Shown here: one piece after another, positions 43,253 through 52,103 of the stretch
How the letters are laid out: each line of letters starts with the position of its first letter
Numbering within the stretch: position 1 is the first letter of the stretch
Assembly (NCBI RefSeq): GCF_023516615.1
Contig: NZ_JAMGBF010000022.1
Span: 62,001-126,000 of the forward strand
Reading direction: 5' to 3'
DNA from: Streptomyces panaciradicis
GTDB taxonomy: Bacteria > Actinomycetota > Actinomycetes > Streptomycetales > Streptomycetaceae
Length of the DNA: 64,000 bases
Notes under the pieces: generated by a model
The model's database searches: none
What the model saw: only the letters and a program-made list of their open reading frames with translations
What the model was told of the DNA's origin: nothing
Program-made: the position numbers and the translations under genes

Positions 43253-44494
43253 TCACTCCAGGAGCACGAGGTGGTCGGCGGCGCCCCCGCGCCATTCGAT
43301 CAGGAAGAGGGTCGCGTCGTCGGTGGTGCGGCCGCCCCGTTGCTGCTTCAGGGTGTGGGAGAGAGAGCGCACCACCGCTCGTACCCCCTTCGTTGTGTGT
43401 TCGATGCGGTTGACCGAGTGGATGAGTTGTTCTTCGCCGAATTGTTCTTCGCCGGCTTCGTGCTCCTCGATCAGGCCGTCGGTGAAGCACAGCACTCGGT
43501 CGCCGCGTTGGAGCATCTGCCCGCTGATCTGGGGCTCTTCACCGCCGAAGCCGACAGGCAGGGTGGTCGGGCCTGCCAGTTGCCGGACGACCCGGTGGTC
43601 GCGGATCAGCAGCGGTGCGGGGTGGCCCGCGTTGACCCACTGCAGGTGGCCCGTCGCGATGTTCAGACGCATCATCTGGGCGGTGACGAAGTGGTCGGGC
43701 CCGAACTGCTCGGCGATGGCCCGGTCCATGAACGCGTAGATCTCGGACAGGCCGATGTCGGCACGTCTGGCGTGCCGGTAGGCCCCGACGGCGACGGTCG
43801 CCATCGTGGCTGCGTCCAGGCCGTGGCCCATCGCATCGACCATGGCCACGTGCAGGATGTCCTCGTTGAGTGCGTAGTCGAAGCTGTCGCCCGCCACGTC
43901 GTAGGCGGGCTCCAGGATTCCGGCCACCGCGACCTGCGGGACGGCCATCGCCAGCGGCGGCAGCAGGGACCACTGGATCTCCGCGGCCACGCTCATCGGT
44001 TCACGACGCCGGGCGCGGAAGAACTGATCGGTGTAGCTGTGCTTGGTGACCAGCATGTCGGCGACCAGGCCGGCGAGCCTGCGCAGCAGCCGCCGGTCGT
44101 TGTCATCGACGGTGTCCAGGGTGAGGGCCATCACGCCCACCTGGTCGCTGCCGTCCAGCAACGGCAGGTACATCCGGACGCCGTCGGCCCTCGGCACCTC
44201 GACAGTGGTCGCCTGCAGAAAGGCCGTGCCGGCGGGAGAGTCGTCGATCGGCTCCGGCTCGCCGACCATCAGCCGCCGACCTGACAGCGGCACCAACACC
44301 AGCTGGCCGTAGTCCTGCAGCAGGATCGAGACGTCGCGGCCACCGACCCTGGCCACCTCTTCCGCGATCAGCGGGGCGATCAGCTGCGGCGGCATCTCGT
44401 GTGCCCGGTCCAGCAGCACCCCCAGCAGCCGCTCACCGAACCCTTCCGACCGGTCCAGCATGACCTTGTCAGGTCGGCGCTCGCCTTCCGTCAC
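43253..44494 (-). CDS. PP2C (SpoIIE-type) serine phosphatase with GAF-like sensor
   Basis: A 413-residue protein: an N-terminal GAF-like region (about 45-155) and a C-terminal PPM phosphatase domain with AYDVAGDSFDY, VDAMGHGLDAA, NAGHPAPLL, LCFTDGL and a final DDATLFLIEW. The metal-binding aspartates are present. SpoIIE-type phosphatases dephosphorylate STAS anti-anti-sigma factors, and a STAS gene (44718) lies beside it on the same strand. GTG 44494 is the start. A likely partner-switching module. Confidence 0.9.
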   Translation of the reverse strand: MTEGERRPDKVMLDRSEGFGERLLGVLLDRAHEMPPQLIAPLIAEEVARVGGRDVSILLQDYGQLVLVPLSGRRLMVGEPEPIDDSPAGTAFLQATTVEVPRADGVRMYLPLLDGSDQVGVMALTLDTVDDNDRRLLRRLAGLVADMLVTKHSYTDQFFRARRREPMSVAAEIQWSLLPPLAMAVPQVAVAGILEPAYDVAGDSFDYALNEDILHVAMVDAMGHGLDAATMATVAVGAYRHARRADIGLSEIYAFMDRAIAEQFGPDHFVTAQMMRLNIATGHLQWVNAGHPAPLLIRDHRVVRQLAGPTTLPVGFGGEEPQISGQMLQRGDRVLCFTDGLIEEHEAGEEQFGEEQLIHSVNRIEHTTKGVRAVVRSLSHTLKQQRGGRTTDDATLFLIEWRGGAADHLVLLE

Positions 44495-44717
44495 AACCGC
44501 ACCCCCGCACCGGCGTCGTCAAACCATCGGCGACCGTGTCCATGCTCACCTCGTGCCGCGAGTCCAGCGCCCGCACCGACACACGGGCTCCTGACACCGC
44601 ACAGAGTGACGCGGCCGCTCACCCCGAACAGCCCATTACGCCAGAGAACGGCATGTCACACATGATCAGAAAAGGTGGCTCTCCGTACCGCTGTGCACCA
44701 CCTCTCTCCCGGAGCCG

Positions 44718-45029
44718 TCAGGGGAGCAGAAGATCGGAGCCGGTGTCCGCGAGGAGCCGCGTGGTCTGCGGGGACGGGTGGTGCAGCCGCAGGGACGCGT
44801 GGCTCCCGGCGGCGTGCCTCGACGCGTCGAGGAAGACGCGCGGACCGCTGTTGTCGCAGCGGCCGACGGTGGTCAGCTCCACGTCGATGGTGGTGATGCC
44901 GTCATGCAGGCACCGCTCCAGAGCGGCGCGCACCTGGGGCGCGGTGGCCGGGTCGATCTCACCGGCCAGGGTGATCAGTGCTCGCCTGCCCCGGTCGTGC
45001 CGGTAGATGTTCAGCTGCGGAAGAGTCAT
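44718..45029 (-). CDS. STAS-domain anti-anti-sigma factor
   Basis: A 103-residue STAS protein: ALITLAGEIDPATAPQVRAAL and TIDVELTTVGRCDNSGPRVFLDAS, with the Ser of DNSG as phosphosite. Its first 30 residues match the protein at 35459 nearly exactly, and the two share an NRGVM segment upstream of the chosen ATG; an ATG at 45044 is an alternative. It lacks the Pro-rich tail of the other copy. Next to a PP2C phosphatase on the same strand. Confidence 0.85.
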   Translation of the reverse strand: MTLPQLNIYRHDRGRRALITLAGEIDPATAPQVRAALERCLHDGITTIDVELTTVGRCDNSGPRVFLDASRHAAGSHASLRLHHPSPQTTRLLADTGSDLLLP

Positions 45030-45160
45030 GACGCCTCGGTTCATGGGTCCCGGCCGCTCCTCACGCGGTCCATGGCCCGGGTGTACGTTCCCGGGCGTAC
45101 GCGTCGGTACGAGCCGAGTCGACGGTCCGTACGCGCGGCCGGTGGGGGGAAACCAGCTGG

Positions 45161-45436
45161 TCACCTGGGGTGAGTGATACGGCGGCTGCGGCGGCGCGGC
45201 GGGAAGCGGCCGCGGCCCCCGTCGCGGTGGTCCCGTCGTTCGCCGGCGGTCGGCGACTCAGACCGGTCGGGTTCCACCGGGGGCTGCGGCGTGCCACGTC
45301 CGCGACGGCCGGGCAGGGCGGAGCTGTACCGGTGCACGGCGATTCTGTCGGCGTGCTCGATGTTGAGCCGGTGGATCACGTACGCCGCCGCTGCGATGAG
45401 GACCCCGAAGGCGGCGGCTGTCAGGAAGGCGTTCAT
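45161..45436 (-). CDS. small membrane protein
   Basis: A 91-residue protein with an N-terminal helix (FLTAAAFGVLIAAAAYVIHRL) and a basic Pro/Arg-rich tail. ATG 45436 has GAGGTG upstream. Function unknown. It lies ten bases after the DUF5994 gene. Confidence 0.55.
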   Translation of the reverse strand: MNAFLTAAAFGVLIAAAAYVIHRLNIEHADRIAVHRYSSALPGRRGRGTPQPPVEPDRSESPTAGERRDHRDGGRGRFPPRRRSRRITHPR

Positions 45437-45446
45437 GGCGGCCACC

Positions 45447-46049
45447 TCACATACCGATGATCAGGCGGCTGGCACGGCCGGGGGGAGGGGTCTGTTGCGG
45501 AACGGCCGCTGACACCGACACCGCGGAGGCGCCGCCCTCGTACTCCCATGCCTCGTCAGGGTCCAGTGGCTCGTCGGTCGCCAAGACGCCGTGCCGGCCC
45601 TCGTCCGCGGCGATGAGCGCGCTCGCGGTCAGTGGCGGGCCGTCGTAGTCGGACGCGGCAGCCATCAGCCGGGCCGCCGACTCCGCCCCGGTTTCGGGCG
45701 GGATGATCAGCAGGTCCCAGCGGCCGGTGCCGTAGGAGAGCAGCAGCAGCTTGTGCGGGTCGATCTCCGGGGTGAACCAGCCGACCTTGACGATGTGGCC
45801 GTGCACGGGAACCTTGGGCGGGATGACAGGCCAGTGCTTCGGGTTGACGGCGATGCGGGTGATGCGGCCCCACAGGGGGTCCAACACGTCGGTCAGTGCG
45901 GGCAGTTCGCTCAGCAGATCCCGGGAGCGGGGCCACCAGGCACCGTCCAGGAGTCCGCGGGAGGTGCCGTCGGTCTTCAGGGTGAGACGCGCGGCCGGGG
46001 CTGCGACGGGCTCGGGGTGCGGCAGAGGTGGAAGCAAGGTCGCCGACAT
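45447..46049 (-). CDS. DUF5994 family protein
   Basis: A 200-residue protein of the DUF5994 family, complete in this copy: RLTLKTDGTSRGLLDGAWWPRSRDLLSELPAL, then WGRITRIAVNPKHWPVIPPKVPVHGHIVKVGWF, then LLLLSYGTGRWDLLIIPPET and a C-terminal helix. The invariant DGAWWPRSRD recurs in all copies here. Function unknown. ATG 46049 was chosen as the closest start to the conserved core. Confidence 0.85.
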   Translation of the reverse strand: MSATLLPPLPHPEPVAAPAARLTLKTDGTSRGLLDGAWWPRSRDLLSELPALTDVLDPLWGRITRIAVNPKHWPVIPPKVPVHGHIVKVGWFTPEIDPHKLLLLSYGTGRWDLLIIPPETGAESAARLMAAASDYDGPPLTASALIAADEGRHGVLATDEPLDPDEAWEYEGGASAVSVSAAVPQQTPPPGRASRLIIGM

Positions 46050-46196
46050 GATGCGGACCCGTCTCCGGGCCGCTTCTGCGGCGGCCCGGGTTTCATCTCT
46101 CGCCGAGAACGACCCGGCGTGGAAGCCGGTGTGCGAAATGCTCTCGGTACTGTCCACACTACTCCGCGCTTCGAAGCAGCGAGGAGTAGTGGCCGC

Positions 46197-46544
46197 CTAG
46201 AGCTGGAGCAGTCGTTGGGTGATCTCCCGGTACTGCCTCAGCGCGTGCCGGAGTTCGTCGGACTGCGTCTCGGAGTCCTGGTCCTGCCAGTCGGCCCGTA
46301 GGAGACGCCGCCGTTCCGCGAGGGCGTTCACGAGCTGGGCGGTGGCTTCGTCGTAGGCGCTCTCGGCCTCTTGCAGCGCCTTGCGCGGGGTGTCGGCGAA
46401 GGTGTTGAGGGCATGCCGGAGGCGCTGGATGATCTTGTCCTGTTCGTCTGACGGGAGCAGCGGCTCCGGGACCGGAGCGCGGCGTTCGGCGCGGCCCCGG
46501 GGTTGGCCCGCAGGCTGCTGGGCGCGTGTCTGGTCGTACATCAT
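46197..46544 (-). CDS. coiled-coil hypothetical protein
   Basis: A 115-residue, largely helical protein: LPSDEQDKIIQRLRHALNTFADTPRKALQEAESAYDEATAQLVNALAERRRLL, highly charged and predicted as coiled coil. No family recognised. It overlaps the stop of the chimeric DUF5994 gene by four bases. Confidence 0.6.
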   Translation of the reverse strand: MMYDQTRAQQPAGQPRGRAERRAPVPEPLLPSDEQDKIIQRLRHALNTFADTPRKALQEAESAYDEATAQLVNALAERRRLLRADWQDQDSETQSDELRHALRQYREITQRLLQL

Positions 46545-46969
46545 CGAGGGCCGCTTCCGTTCCGCCTGAAAGTGTCCTTGGTCTTCTGGACGGCCTGTTT
46601 CAGGCTTCCGGAGACGCGGTCGATCCTGCCTCGGCGTTGCAATCGCCTGTCGTGCGGATCCTGCTCCGACGTGAACCAACCGGCCTTCACCACATGGCCG
46701 TTGACGAGGATCTTGCGCGGGAGGATCGGCCAGTGGCGGGGGTTGACGGCGATATGGGTGATCCGTCCCCACAGTGGATCCAGTACGTCCGCCAGAGCGG
46801 AGAGTTCGTGTGTCAGGTCACGTGACCGAGGCCACCAGGCGCCGTCCGGCTCGACGTGCCCTGGTGAAGGACTCACGGGTTTCAGCGCGAGGCGCGCGGT
46901 CGGGGTCCTGAAGGGAACGGCCCGTAACGCGCCGAAGCCGGCGAAGTATCCCGCGAAGCCCAGCGCCAT
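46541..46969 (-). pseudogene. chimera: DUF2273-like start joined to truncated DUF5994
   Basis: The frame begins MALGFAGYFAGFGA, the middle of a DUF2273-like protein (compare 31763), then passes into DUF5994 sequence (EPDGAWWPRSRDLTHELSAL to VKAGWFTSEQDPH). After that it leaves the family for an unrelated basic tail (KQAVQKTKDTFRRNGSGPR). Both partners are incomplete, so this is a deletion fusion; whether it is expressed is open. Confidence 0.6.
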
Positions 46970-47001
46970 CCGGTGAACAGGCCAACCGCGGCCACACCCA
47001 T
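46882..47001 (-). pseudogene. DUF2273-like gene start with one-base deletion
   Basis: ATG 47001 with GGAG upstream reads MGVAAVGLFTG, then WRWAS and soon a stop. Adding one base after GGA restores GMALGFAGYF, matching the intact protein at 31763. It follows the second Asp23 gene as in the first operon. Confidence 0.55.
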
Positions 47002-47037
47002 CGCGTGCTCCTTCCTCGCTTCGGCTCCGGCAAGCGA

Positions 47038-47526
47038 CTACTCGAGCCGCCGCTCCGGTTGTTCCTCGTCCTCGTCGGGCAAATGCACATCGCCGACCGC
47101 GATGTTGACCTCGACCACTTCCAGACCGGTCATCCGCTCGATGGCAGCGATCACGTTCTCTCTGACGTCGCCCGCGACCTCGATGATGGAGACGCCGTAC
47201 TCGACGACGATCTCCAGGTCGACCGCGGTCTGCACATCGCCGACCTCGACCTTCACTCCGCTGGTGACGGACTTCCCGCCCGCACCGGGCATCCGTTCAC
47301 GCATGGCCCCCATGCCACGGGCGAACCCACCGCCCATCGAATGGACGCCCGGCACATCCCGGGCCGCCATGCCGGCGATCTTCGCCACCACACCGTCGGC
47401 GATCGTCGTACGGCCACGCGACCCCGGATCGCTTCCGTGCGGCACCCCCGCACTCTTCCCGCCGCGCGCGCCCAATGACCCCGCGCGAGGAGTCTCGGGC
47501 CGGTTCGGCAGTCCGGTATCCGTCAT
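47038..47526 (-). CDS. Asp23/Gls24 family envelope-stress protein, second copy
   Basis: A 162-residue protein with the same core as 31295 (SRGRTTIADGVVAKIAGMAARDVPGVHSM; VKVEVGDVQTAVDLEIVVEYGVSIIEVAGDVRENVIAAIERMTGLEVVEVNI) and a longer N-terminus. It is on the opposite strand, followed by a broken DUF2273 gene, with no AmaP or DUF6286 partner here. It may work with the first locus. Confidence 0.88.
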   Translation of the reverse strand: MTDTGLPNRPETPRAGSLGARGGKSAGVPHGSDPGSRGRTTIADGVVAKIAGMAARDVPGVHSMGGGFARGMGAMRERMPGAGGKSVTSGVKVEVGDVQTAVDLEIVVEYGVSIIEVAGDVRENVIAAIERMTGLEVVEVNIAVGDVHLPDEDEEQPERRLE

Positions 47527-48020
47527 CTTCGGTCACCACTTTCCGACGCAACAGGCGGCCTGTCGTGCCCCTTCCTTTCACGCTAACGGCGAGTGCCCGA
47601 CCTCGCTCAGGCAAGCGGCTTGTGAGCGATGTCGGGCATCGCGCCAGGAGGCGGTGTGGTACCCCGCACAGAAGGGCAGGTCGGGTGGCCGGTCGGAACG
47701 CCCTACCGGACAGCAGGACGTCAGCCTCCCGGTATCAGCGGCGGGCCAGCCGCTGTCCGCCGTCCACGTAGACGGTGCGTCTCCCCGCCCTTCAAGGCAA
47801 CGGTGTTCCAGTTGTGTCACTCGCGGATGTCGGCCGAGTGGATCACACCATCTCCCTGTGGCATGCGCCGGTGACGCAACGGCCCCGGCGTATACACACC
47901 GGGGCCGCCCTTCCGGGTCGTTGCACGTGAGAGTGCGCCGACCCGCTCACAAGCGTATGCCCAGGAGGCCATTTCGGTCATCTGTGACCGGCCGCAGCTC
48001 TGAGGGCGGTCTGCGGCGTG
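47527..48020. other. intergenic region
   Basis: These 494 bases hold a terminator-like hairpin (47880-47907) and the Asp23 promoter region. Open frames here have no motifs. Confidence 0.4.
47880..47907. terminator. terminator-like hairpin
   Basis: CGGCCCCGG and CCGGGGCCG form a perfect 9-bp stem around a 10-base loop. Confidence 0.6.
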
Positions 48021-48293
48021 TCAGTCACTGTCCTTCTCCTCGGTCTCCATGAGCTGGATCCCCTTGTGCAGCAGTGTGACCATCGCAGGTGTGTTTCCTC
48101 GCGCCCAGTCGACCTGGATCAGTCCCTCGGCCGCCAGGTACGTGCAGGCGGCGGCCAGGTCCTCCTCGGGCATGGCGAGTTCCTCGCGCAGCTGCGCCCC
48201 GGTGAGGCCGAGGAGGCGATTGCCTTCCATGGCCTCGTACAGGCTCTTCATGATCGCCTCGCGGTAGTGCTGCCGCTCGTGCAGTGTCGCCAT
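48021..48293 (-). CDS. small winged-helix-like protein
   Basis: A 90-residue protein: YREAIMKSLYEAMEGNRLLGLTGAQLREELAMPEEDLAAACTYLAAEGLIQVDWARGNTPAMVTLLHKGIQLME, the helix-helix-helix-strand order of a compact winged-helix DNA-binding fold. ATG 48293 has AGGCAGG upstream. The frame stays open upstream to 48782, so a longer protein cannot be excluded. Confidence 0.65.
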   Translation of the reverse strand: MATLHERQHYREAIMKSLYEAMEGNRLLGLTGAQLREELAMPEEDLAAACTYLAAEGLIQVDWARGNTPAMVTLLHKGIQLMETEEKDSD

Positions 48294-48782
48294 GGTCGCC
48301 TGCCTCTCGTGCCGGCACCGACGGAAACCCTTACGTCTGGGGCGGTACCCTCTTTTCCCCCGCTGAGGGGCCATCTCCTCACATTTCGTCCGGCTGTGTG
48401 TGATCGTCCCGGAGGACTGGCTGGTCAACAGCCAGGAGCGCACCGGTTCCGCCATGCGCGTGGTGTCCACGGTGAGGTGGAGGCGTGTTCCGCCGTCAGC
48501 GCCCGCGGGGTAGCTGCGCGCTGCGGTGGCGGCGAAACAACGGCGGAGAATCTCCGCGACATGTCGAGCCGCCTTTGGGTCCGCGGCGACAATACGAACC
48601 TCCGCGGGCCCGGCCGACGGCAGTTTCGGTGACTTCATCGTGACCCCCGTTCGATCACGGGAGCGGGGCCACCAGGCACCGTCCAGGAGACCTGGAACCG
48701 AGCCGGTCGGGGCCAGGGACAGCAAGACCGACGCCGGAGGCAGGTGCTCTTTGATGATCGTAGGTTCGATGGTCGCAGTCAT
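48294..48782 (-). pseudogene. DUF5994 N-terminal fragment plus open frame
   Basis: From 48782 the frame reads a DUF5994 start (LLSLAPTGSVPGLLDGAWWPRSRD) that ends abruptly. From M at 48638 it continues as an unrelated small domain (AEVRIVAADPKAARHVAEILRRCF to RLHLTVDTTRM) and then a basic stretch that reads like non-coding sequence before the winged-helix protein. Another deletion fusion. Confidence 0.5.
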
Positions 48783-49071
48783 GACGCAGACCTGTCCCCG
48801 GGGGCTCCTCCTGGAGGCCGGTGTTGTTGCTCGCCGGGAACGGCACCGACGTGACGGCCGGTGTGCGAAGTACTCCCGGTCGTTTCACTCTACGCCGCTC
48901 CGAGGCCCGGGACGTGCTCGTGAGCAGGCATTTTACCGAGGGGCACGAGTCCGGCACCGTCGGCGAGCGTAGCCGGTGCGGCGGCGCACGACTTACGGTG
49001 AGAGGACGACCGAGAGGACGAGGTCCCGCGTTCGGCGGCGACACCGAATCCCGCAGACAGGCGGAGACACC

Positions 49072-49602
49072 ATGACCGAATCCGACATCCCTCGCGCGCC
49101 CGGGCTCCTACCGGACGCGATCCACCGGGCCGCGAAACCCGGGACAGTTCTTCTGCGGCTGGAGACGACACCATCCCGGGAAGGCAATCTCGACGGCGCG
49201 TGGTGGCCGCGTTCCCGCGACATCGGCGCGGAGTTGCCCGACCTCATCCACGTGCTGACCGGGCACCTCGGCCCCATCACGCGCGTCGGCCTGGACGCCA
49301 CCGCATGGGATGGACTTCCCACGCGGCTGGTCATCGACGACCGGGTCGTCCATATCGACTCCTTCCCGGTCGGTGACGACACCGTACTGATCACTCGGGG
49401 CGACCAGGACCACTTCTCCCTTCTCGTGATCCCGCCGCACGCGACACCCGATGCCGCCCGTGCCGCCATGGACAGAGCCGTCCGGGCGGACAACGTCACC
49501 CATGCCGCACAGATCCTCATCGACACCGGCACCCATCAGGCACACCCGATCCCCGCGAAGGACCCTCGGAGCGGCGAGGAACGCCACGAGCGCCAGGAAT
49601 GA
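49072..49602 (+). CDS. DUF5994 family protein
   Basis: A 176-residue DUF5994 protein: RLETTPSREGNLDGAWWPRSRDIGAELPDLIHVL, GPITRVGLDATAWDGLPTRLVIDDRVVHIDSF and FSLLVIPPHATPDAARAAM. More divergent than the 45447 copy and on the opposite strand. GGAG lies six bases before ATG 49072. Confidence 0.82.
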   Translation: MTESDIPRAPGLLPDAIHRAAKPGTVLLRLETTPSREGNLDGAWWPRSRDIGAELPDLIHVLTGHLGPITRVGLDATAWDGLPTRLVIDDRVVHIDSFPVGDDTVLITRGDQDHFSLLVIPPHATPDAARAAMDRAVRADNVTHAAQILIDTGTHQAHPIPAKDPRSGEERHERQE

Positions 49603-49744
49603 CTTCTGGAGACCCGGGCGCCCGTAGGGCTGTCTTTGCCGGGCGGCGCCGACTTCAAGGCGATCCAGGAGGTGCCGCCCGTCGGAGTGGATGTCCGGTA
49701 GTGGTGTCCGCTGATGCTCCGCTGGTGCCGTTAGGGTGCGCGAC

Positions 49745-50719
49745 ATGGCCCGTACTCGGCTGTACCGCGACGGCTCCCTGGTCGAGGAGGACTTCCCGGT
49801 CCGCGACATCTCCCGGCATCTGGCGGATCCGTCTTCGATCGTGTGGTTGGACCTGTACCGCCCGAACCGTGCCGAGTTCACGGCGGTCGGCGAGGAACTC
49901 GGTCTCCATGAGCTGGCTCTCGAGGACGCGCTGCACGAGGGACAGCGGGCGAAACTCGACAGCTACCGCACCCATCACTTCCTCAGTGTCTACGCGGTCG
50001 CCGTCGACCCGGACGGCGCAGGACTGACGATGAGCGAGCTCGCGGTCATCCTCACGCCGCAGGCGTTGATCACCGTCCGCAAGGACGCCGCATTCGCCTT
50101 CGACGAGTTGGTCGCCCGCTGGGACCGTACCCCGGCTCTGGCAGCACACGGGGTCGCCTTTCTGCTCCACGGCCTGCTCGACTACGTCGTCGACGGGCAC
50201 TTCGCCGCGGTACAGCAACTCGACGAACGTATCGAGGGACTTGACGATCTGCTCTTCGCTGAAGGCGGCCGGCAGATCCAGACCGTACAGCGCCAGTCCT
50301 ACGCCCTGCGGAAATCACTGGTTCGCCTCCGTCGCGTGGTCCTGCCCATGCGGGAAGTCGTCAACGCCCTCATGCGCCCCGACCTCGACGTCGTCGACGG
50401 CCACCTGCTGCCGTACTACCGCGATGTGTACGACCACGTGCTGCGTGCCGGCGAGTGGACGGAGTCGCTGCGCGACCTGGTGGCCTCGGTGATGGAGACC
50501 AACTTGTCGGTGCAGGCGAACCGGATGAACCTGATCATGAAGAAGGTGACGAGCTGGGCCGCGATCATCGCCGTGCCCACGGCGATCACTGGCTTCTACG
50601 GACAGAACCTTCCCTACCCCGGCTTCGGACAACAGTCGGGCTTCATCGTTTCCAGCGCCGTCATCGTCGTTGTCCCTCTGACGCTGTACTTCGCTTTCAG
50701 GCACTGGGACTGGCTCTGA
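49745..50719 (+). CDS. corA: CorA-family magnesium/cobalt transporter
   Basis: A 324-residue CorA-type channel: a large cytoplasmic domain with long helices (MRPDLDVVDGHLLPYYRDVYDHVLRAGEWTESLRDLV) and two C-terminal membrane helices. The usual GMN selectivity motif is YGQN (in TGFYGQNLPYPG), a variant seen in actinomycete members. It should move Mg2+ or Co2+ as a pentamer. ATG 49745 was chosen over an in-frame ATG three codons upstream. Confidence 0.88.
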   Translation: MARTRLYRDGSLVEEDFPVRDISRHLADPSSIVWLDLYRPNRAEFTAVGEELGLHELALEDALHEGQRAKLDSYRTHHFLSVYAVAVDPDGAGLTMSELAVILTPQALITVRKDAAFAFDELVARWDRTPALAAHGVAFLLHGLLDYVVDGHFAAVQQLDERIEGLDDLLFAEGGRQIQTVQRQSYALRKSLVRLRRVVLPMREVVNALMRPDLDVVDGHLLPYYRDVYDHVLRAGEWTESLRDLVASVMETNLSVQANRMNLIMKKVTSWAAIIAVPTAITGFYGQNLPYPGFGQQSGFIVSSAVIVVVPLTLYFAFRHWDWL

Positions 50720-50734
50720 CCGCAGGCACTGATC

Positions 50735-51181
50735 ACCAAGCACGCTGATCTCCGTCCGCAGCACGGGATCCCTGAGGGCGCCCGCGGGTGGACCCACGGT
50801 GACTTCCAGTACCGGAACCTGCTGTGGGAGGGCGAGGACCTGGCCGCCGTTCTGGACTGGGACCGGGTGGGCGTGCGGCGGTACGAGGAGGAGGCCGTGC
50901 GGACGGCGCAGGTGCAGTTCGGGGTGGACGGGGTGTTCGACCTCGACCGTGTCTCGGCGTTCGTCAGCGGCTACCGGTCCGTGATGCTGGTGGACGTCAC
51001 CGCGCTCGTGGACGGTGCCCGCAGGCTGTGGTGGAAGCGGATGACGGACTTCTGACAGCTGGAGTTCCACTACGACCGCGGTGACTTCTCCTGCGATGAG
51101 CTGTTCACCGCGGATGAGGCGCTGCTGCGCTGGTGGGCCGACCGGCTCGATCGGGTCGAGGACGCGTTCGCCGCCGGGTAG
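50735..51181 (+). pseudogene. APH-family phosphotransferase, N-terminally truncated with internal stop
   Basis: The frame reads HADLRPQHGIPEGARGWTHGDFQYRNLLWEGEDLAAVLDWDRV, the catalytic HGDFQYRN loop and DWD metal motif of aminoglycoside/homoserine-type phosphotransferases. The N-lobe is missing. A TGA at about 51052 interrupts the frame, which otherwise continues (LEFHYDRGDF to VEDAFAAG) to 51181. A dead gene. Confidence 0.7.
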
Positions 51182-51288
51182 ATCCCGAGGGTTTGGAGGT
51201 CCGGCCGTCGCGGCCGGGCCAACGGTGCTGCCTGCTGGAGAAGGCCGTCGACAAGGCTCACCGCGCGGGATGAGACCGCCGCCTCGGG

Positions 51289-51891
51289 CTATCGCATGCC
51301 TTCGGCGGACGCGGCGACTGCTTTCGGTAAGCCGGCGAAGTCGGTCCTCAGCGGGCTGAGGCGCTCGACGAGGCTGGACAGCCTGATGGACCTTTGGGTC
51401 GGGCAGCGTTCGTCCAAAACACGGGTGGGCAGGACATAGAAGGTCCACTGGTCGAGGTCCAGGGGATCGAGGGTCTGCTTGTCCTGGTGGTGCAGCAGGC
51501 AGAAGACGTAGACGTCCGAGCGGCGCATTACCTCCGCTGAGGTAACGCCGGTCTGGGCGTCCCAGCCGGAAGCTGGCGCGATGCCGAACTCGATCTTCGA
51601 TGGCCGGGGCTGTGCCCACGACTGAAGGTAGGCCGCCGACTTCACCTCCACGCGCCGCTTCTCGGGTGTACGGATGTCCACGGTGTCCCATTCGGTGCGG
51701 GTGCCGATCGCGGCGCCCAACGCCACGGCCACGAGGTACTCGGCCAGGACGCCGCGCATGGTGTTGTTGGCCAGGTCGGAGTACGCCCAGCTCCAGAAGT
51801 CGCCGAGTCTGCCCACCGTTTCGCCCCCCGCCCGTATCGGCTCACTGCTTTTGCGGCGTGTGATGGCCAGCGGACCAAGCTCGGCAGTCAT
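51289..51891 (-). CDS. PD-(D/E)XK-like nuclease-fold protein, unknown
   Basis: A 200-residue protein with E51 in a helix (RGVLAEYLVAVAL), D72 (DTVDIRT) and E82-V83-K84 (RVEVKSAAY): the E...D...E-x-K pattern of PD-(D/E)XK nucleases. The C-terminus has a regular strand-helix region (DVYVFCLLHHQD, WTFYVLPTRVLD). It could be a stand-alone restriction-type or defence nuclease. No methyltransferase or other defence gene is beside it, and it sits among mobile-element debris. Confidence 0.6.
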   Translation of the reverse strand: MTAELGPLAITRRKSSEPIRAGGETVGRLGDFWSWAYSDLANNTMRGVLAEYLVAVALGAAIGTRTEWDTVDIRTPEKRRVEVKSAAYLQSWAQPRPSKIEFGIAPASGWDAQTGVTSAEVMRRSDVYVFCLLHHQDKQTLDPLDLDQWTFYVLPTRVLDERCPTQRSIRLSSLVERLSPLRTDFAGLPKAVAASAEGMR

Positions 51892-52013
51892 GGGCGTCCT
51901 CCAGACGACGATGTAGGGCGATGCTGATCCTGACAGCAGGCACTGACAACGGAGTTAGGCTCCCAGGCTCACGTGGGTTGCGACGGTTGTAGAGGCCGCA
52001 GGACGAAGACAAT

Positions 52014-52046
52014 GACGGGCCTGACCAAGGATCGGTCGGGCCCGTC
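52014..52046. terminator. terminator-like hairpin
   Basis: GACGGGCCTGACC and GGTCGGGCCCGTC pair over 13 bp with one mismatch around a 7-base loop. Confidence 0.65.
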
Positions 52047-52103
52047 AGGCATTTACTGGAAGCTGTCGGGGCTCCCCCTCAATGGATTTCGCCGACGGTT
52101 GCG

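Noticed and set aside
48021..48782. A single 253-residue protein
   Set aside because: The frame joins a DUF5994 fragment, an unrelated domain and a basic stretch before a well-formed small protein with its own ribosome binding site; a fusion by deletion is more likely.
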